Positions 4,869 to 5,169 of a stretch of 5,169 bases of DNA are shown one piece after another. Within the stretch, counting starts at the first letter, position 1. Every line of letters starts with the position of its first letter. The position numbers were made by a program, and so were the translations under genes. Source of the stretch: Desulfobulbaceae bacterium (GTDB taxonomy: Bacteria > Desulfobacterota > Desulfobulbia > Desulfobulbales > SURF-16); contig JAGHCC010000062.1 of NCBI GenBank assembly GCA_021160685.1, forward strand, positions 1-5,169. The letters run 5' to 3'. The notes below the pieces were generated by a model. It worked only from the letters and a program-made list of their open reading frames with translations, was not told the DNA's origin and made no database searches.

Positions 4869-5008
4869 AAAAAACAAGCTAATTTTTTGGAAAAACGCCA
4901 TTTCTTTGAAAATCCCGTAGTTACCACGTGTTTTCTACACCGACAAAATGTAAGTCTCTTTCTTCCATAAGATATACACTATCCGCCCCCATTCGACGAT
5001 GCTTGTTC

Positions 5009-5022
5009 CCGGATTTTTCCGG
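5009..5022. repeat. Inverted repeat CCGGA-TTTT-TCCGG
   Basis: Perfect 5-bp GC-rich stem with a 4-base loop in an AT-rich leader. The flanks TTCC (5006-5009) and GGAA (5021-5024) allow a longer stem with one bulged C. Confidence 0.35.
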
Positions 5023-5030
5023 AAATGTTC

Positions 5031-5066
5031 CAGAAAAAACACCTATTTTCGGAACAGAAAACACCT
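5031..5066. repeat. Direct repeat CAGAAAA(AA)CACCT
   Basis: CAGAAAAAACACCT (5031-5044) and CAGAAAACACCT (5055-5066) differ only by two A. The core AGAAAACAC also occurs inverted at 4928-4936 (GTGTTTTCT). TGTTCC or its complement flanks the copies (5026-5031, 5051-5056). Confidence 0.4.
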
Positions 5067-5076
5067 CTGAAGAGGT
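5063..5076. repeat. Inverted repeat ACCTCT-GA-AGAGGT
   Basis: Perfect 6-bp arms with a 2-base centre, overlapping the end of the second CAGAAAACACCT copy. As DNA it would suit a dimeric regulator; as RNA the 2-base loop is too tight. Confidence 0.35.
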
Positions 5077-5169
5077 CAAAACCGCTGATTGTCCCGCTGT
5101 TCCGCATTTTGAGTAAAAAAAGATTTATAGGAGATAGTAAATATAAAAGGTAGCGATATAGTACTGTAA

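Larger units (their letters stand above)
4775..5169 (-). promoter_or_regulatory. Long AT-rich leader / control region of the operon
   Basis: Nearly 400 bases upstream of the first gene with no convincing gene on either strand. It holds an inverted repeat at 4816-4847, three tandem 9-mers at 4842-4868, a run TCTCACTCACTCTCAC at 4801-4816, short palindromes at 5009-5022 and 5063-5076, and repeats of AGAAAACAC. The operon promoter is probably here or further right, but I found no sigma-70 -35/-10 pair or sigma-54 GG/GC pair good enough to name. The density of symmetric motifs suggests regulator sites or a structured leader RNA. Confidence 0.5.

Noticed and set aside
4896..4970. Sigma-70-like pair TTGTCG-N17-TAACTA on the minus strand
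   Set aside because: The -10 matches the consensus at only two positions; too weak to annotate as the operon promoter.
4928..5116. Plus-strand 62-codon frame starting GTG
   Set aside because: No ribosome site, no recognised domain, and its sequence is made largely of the leader's repeats and palindromes. It might be a remnant of something, but I cannot support a gene.
4999..5124. Minus-strand frame in the leader (ATG about 5109) of about 42 codons
   Set aside because: No ribosome site and low-information composition; it competes with an open frame on the other strand through the same repeats.
1..5169. CRISPR array, tRNA, rRNA or intact insertion sequence
   Set aside because: No regularly spaced repeats, no cloverleaf-like or rRNA-like stretches and no transposase coding sequence were seen.

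Overview
The window holds part of an exopolysaccharide or capsule export operon, transcribed entirely from the minus strand (right to left). In transcription order it has: a long AT-rich leader (about 5169 to 4762); a small secreted protein of unknown function (4761-4411); a Wza-type outer-membrane polysaccharide export lipoprotein (4243-2897); a Wzc-type co-polymerase/tyrosine autokinase (2705-837); and a CpsB/YwqE-type PHP tyrosine phosphatase (534-1) that runs off the left edge. Every long plus-strand open frame lies opposite one of these genes or in the leader, and none has convincing coding features.

The genes make a coherent set. The lipoprotein would form the outer-membrane exit channel. 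The inner-membrane kinase would control chain length and export through cycles of phosphorylation on a C-terminal tyrosine cluster. The PHP phosphatase would reset that cluster. The leading small secreted protein has no recognised family; its position suggests an accessory role in the same envelope machine. Glycosyltransferases and Wzx/Wzy-type proteins are not in view and may lie to either side.

Organism: an outer-membrane lipoprotein implies a diderm. Base composition is near 50% GC. A Wzc-type fused kinase next to a CpsB-type phosphatase, the H-C-H-C-L-P-G-L-D-D-G start of the phosphatase and frequent GTG starts would fit the PVC group (Kiritimatiellota, Lentisphaerota or Planctomycetota) or a Desulfobacterota-like lineage. 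This is a loose inference, not a determination.

The less ordinary content is in the gaps. The kinase gene has an A9 run near its 3' end, and a one-base slip there would replace the last few residues with a longer charged tail (stop at 739-741). The gap between the lipoprotein and the kinase may hide a 38-codon gene whose stop overlaps the kinase GTG start. An 18-nt motif is shared, with two mismatches, between the two largest internal gaps, and one copy sits beside a direct repeat, like a small dispersed element. The leader carries several inverted and tandem repeats that look regulatory. No tRNA, rRNA, CRISPR array or intact transposase gene was seen.
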